Below, piece after piece: positions 7,303-8,777 of a stretch of DNA of 8,777 nt. Within the stretch, counting starts at the first letter, position 1. Each line of letters opens with the position of its first letter. This DNA comes from JANXSG01 sp038203935. GTDB taxonomy: Bacteria; Armatimonadota; Chthonomonadetes; Chthonomonadales; Chthonomonadaceae. The position numbers and the translations under genes are program-made. The stretch spans positions 1-8,777 of the forward strand of contig JBBRDM010000206.1 in the NCBI GenBank assembly GCA_038203935.1, read 5' to 3'. The notes below the pieces were generated by a model. The model had not been told where the DNA came from and searched no databases. It saw only the letters and a program-made list of their open reading frames with translations.

Positions 7303-8408
7303 CTTGACATTCGAGGCGGTTTCGGAAGCAGCAGTATTAACCCACTTCGCGATCCCAGAACGTGCCGTACATACTCTCGATCACCACATGAAGGTTTTAT
7401 TCCTCCTCTGGTTGCGTCGGCTTCCCAGTCTCCAATTTTTATCTGTCCAGTAAAGCTGTCTCGCTGCACCTTGCAGCTATACTCTCTTCCGCCATTATAC
7501 CTTCGAATCGCATCCCGCTCCCAAGCGCTTAAGAAAAGATGGTCGACATCAAGGTCGCCTTTCTGCTGCCCGCTTCCAAATTTTGCAGATAAACCTTCGT
7601 TAACTTTTGTGTTGAATTGCCGAAATCGGCTGCTTACATGCCTTGAAGGTAAGGATGATCGGCTGATTCTATTTTCCGTTATTCTTTGAGAAGCAATTTC
7701 GACAGGATAGTTACGGCTAGCTTCGAATTTGCTTGCTAAGATTTCAAGCCCTCTGCGCAAATTAGCACGCCAATCCCATACCTGCTCTGGGGTAGAGAGA
7801 CTGCCGCATGCTGCATTCAGCTGCATCATTCCCACATCTTTGGTTAAGGATGTGTAGGGTAATCCAGCGCTATGTTTTGCCGTCATCAAATTGAACTGCT
7901 TCATTCCGCTTTCCCACACACCTATTTTAGACGCAATGATGCCGAAACGGTTCAGTGGAAATGCGTTGATCACCTGGCGATAGGCTGGATTGGCGGCAAG
8001 CACCTGTGCGCGGGCCGTTCCTTGAACACGATGTCCGTCTATCAATGCAGAGGCGGTTATCGTAAGCGTACCGCCTCGTATTTCGTTCCCAAAATCTAAT
8101 CGGAGCGGAGAAGACTGCAAGTAAGATCGATTTCCAATAGAATGATGGGTAGGAAACGCAGGGAAATTCCAATCCAATGAGGCGTGCCATGTGTATATTA
8201 TAGGATGATTACTGTTCGGACAAACTGCTGCTGCAGAGACATTTCCCGGCATCTCCGGCGCACCAGTTTGAGGATTGATAGTGATGTAGTAAACGGGCTT
8301 GGAGAGGCGCACATCGACTGAGGGAACACTCTTAGCCAATGCAAAATTAGAAACTGTAAGCAGGAAAAGAAAAACTAAAATCAAACGGTTTACACTTTTT
8401 AGAATCAT
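7296..8408 (-). CDS. Secreted lytic-transglycosylase-like (lysozyme-fold) protein with Ig-like domain
   Basis: The 370-residue protein begins with a clear Sec signal peptide (hydrophobic core 8-22, predicted cut after ALA at residue 25). Residues about 28-138 form a beta-rich, Ig-like region ending GGTLTITASALIDG. Residues 155-350 carry a transglycosylase-type pattern: GVWESGMKQF with probable catalytic Glu166, GMMQLN (193-198), a W-x-W plus NLRRGLEIL helix (211-223), RRYNGG (302-307) and a closing EYVRHVL (345-351). This E...GxxQL...N..G...YNGG...Y..V order is that of SLT lysozyme-like domains, which cut the MurNAc-GlcNAc bond in the cell wall. A basic, Ser-rich stretch (235-285) is inserted before the YNGG part. 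The last 19 residues look unlike the family end. Start ATG 8408 has GAGG eight bases upstream. It lies between ribE and murQ on one strand. Catalytic type is inferred from motifs only. Confidence 0.75.
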   Translation of the reverse strand: MILKSVNRLILVFLFLLTVSNFALAKSVPSVDVRLSKPVYYITINPQTGAPEMPGNVSAAAVCPNSNHPIIYTWHASLDWNFPAFPTHHSIGNRSYLQSSPLRLDFGNEIRGGTLTITASALIDGHRVQGTARAQVLAANPAYRQVINAFPLNRFGIIASKIGVWESGMKQFNLMTAKHSAGLPYTSLTKDVGMMQLNAACGSLSTPEQVWDWRANLRRGLEILASKFEASRNYPVEIASQRITENRISRSSLPSRHVSSRFRQFNTKVNEGLSAKFGSGQQKGDLDVDHLFLSAWERDAIRRYNGGREYSCKVQRDSFTGQIKIGDWEADATRGGIKPSCGDREYVRHVLGSRSGLILLLPKPPRMSSL

Positions 8409-8502
8409 AGGTACTGCCTCACTGCCATCAAATTTAGGAGTGCAGGAGATAACTATGCATATTCAGTGCCAACAGAATTGATTTCGTAAAAAACTGTTAC
8501 TA

Positions 8503-8777
8503 TTACGGGGCAGATAATGTCGCAAATTCCAAACGTGATTCCAGCAGTCGTTCAATATATTTGCCCAGGAGATCGCATTCTAGATTTAATACATCACCAG
8601 CTTTTCGTGTTCCCAGGTTCGTGACAGCGCGTGTGTGGGGAATGGTCCAGACGGTGAATGATCCCTTTTTAACTTCTGCCACAGTAAGGCTGACACCATC
8701 GACGGTGACAGAGCCTTTTTCTACCAGGTAACGAGACAACTGGTCTGGAACGGATATCTCCAGCACGACTGCATTTT
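8503..8777 (-). CDS. ribE: Riboflavin synthase, alpha-type, C-terminal part (5' partial)
   Basis: The frame runs in from the right edge and stops with TAA at 8505-8503; the GTG at 8766 is an internal valine, not the start. The 91 visible residues match the second lumazine-binding repeat of riboflavin synthase, which converts two 6,7-dimethyl-8-ribityllumazine molecules to riboflavin and a pyrimidinedione in the cytosol. Key matches: ISVPDQLSRYLVEKGSVTVDG, VSLTVAEV, FTVWTIPHTRAVTNLG, KAGDVLNLECDLLGKYIERLL. The first repeat with the N-terminal catalytic residues lies outside the window. The symbol ribE follows Bacillus usage (ribC in E. coli). It lies 94 bases upstream of the transglycosylase-like gene on the same strand, with no clear terminator between. 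Confidence 0.93.
   Translation of the reverse strand, partial: NAVVLEISVPDQLSRYLVEKGSVTVDGVSLTVAEVKKGSFTVWTIPHTRAVTNLGTRKAGDVLNLECDLLGKYIERLLESRLEFATLSAP

Noticed and set aside
8409..8502. Possible terminator or promoter between ribE and the transglycosylase-like gene
   Set aside because: There is a T-run (minus strand, near 8488-8493) but only a weak five-base stem with a long loop, placed on the wrong side. No good -35/-10 pair was found.
8503..8766. An 87-codon gene starting at GTG 8766
   Set aside because: The frame continues upstream to the window edge and the sequence is the middle of riboflavin synthase, so 8766 is an internal valine codon.

Overview
The window is bacterial chromosomal DNA. 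Genes are tightly packed, starts mostly have Shine-Dalgarno sequences, and the content is conserved housekeeping and signalling. I see no mobile element, CRISPR array, tRNA, rRNA or phage gene. Lineage cannot be fixed. Base composition is moderate, and the two secreted proteins have ordinary Sec signal peptides. The mix of a large cytoplasmic hybrid sensor kinase, a DHH phosphoesterase of the type often named exopolyphosphatase, an etherase for muramic acid and a SurA-like exported protein fits many poorly cultured phyla, so I make no claim.

Layout from left to right. (1) Positions 2-2677, minus strand: 892 residues of a soluble hybrid histidine kinase (coiled coil, PAS, PAS, GAF, PAS, HisKA, HATPase, start of a receiver domain). 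Its end lies beyond the left edge. (2) Positions 2678-2904: an intergenic region with a clear factor-independent terminator serving the next gene. (3) Positions 2905-4863, minus strand: a nitronate monooxygenase-like flavoprotein followed by a DHH/DHHA1 phosphoesterase, probably one unit ending at that terminator, possibly with an internal promoter. (4) Positions 4864-5088: a divergent promoter region. (5) Positions 5089-6264, plus strand: an exported SurA/PpiC-like protein with a degenerate parvulin domain. (6) Positions 6305-8777, minus strand: the end of riboflavin synthase, a secreted lytic-transglycosylase-like protein, then murQ. These three are in line with modest gaps (94 and 64 bases).

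Functionally, the right half is about the cell envelope. The secreted lysozyme-fold protein would cut peptidoglycan, MurQ would return the muramic acid part to central metabolism, and the SurA-like protein would act on exported proteins. The left half is signalling and small-molecule phosphate or flavin chemistry. I did not find a convincing undescribed system. The items most worth a second look are the parvulin domain lacking its usual histidines, the pairing of a secreted muralytic enzyme with murQ, and an imperfect inverted repeat spanning the junction between those two genes.
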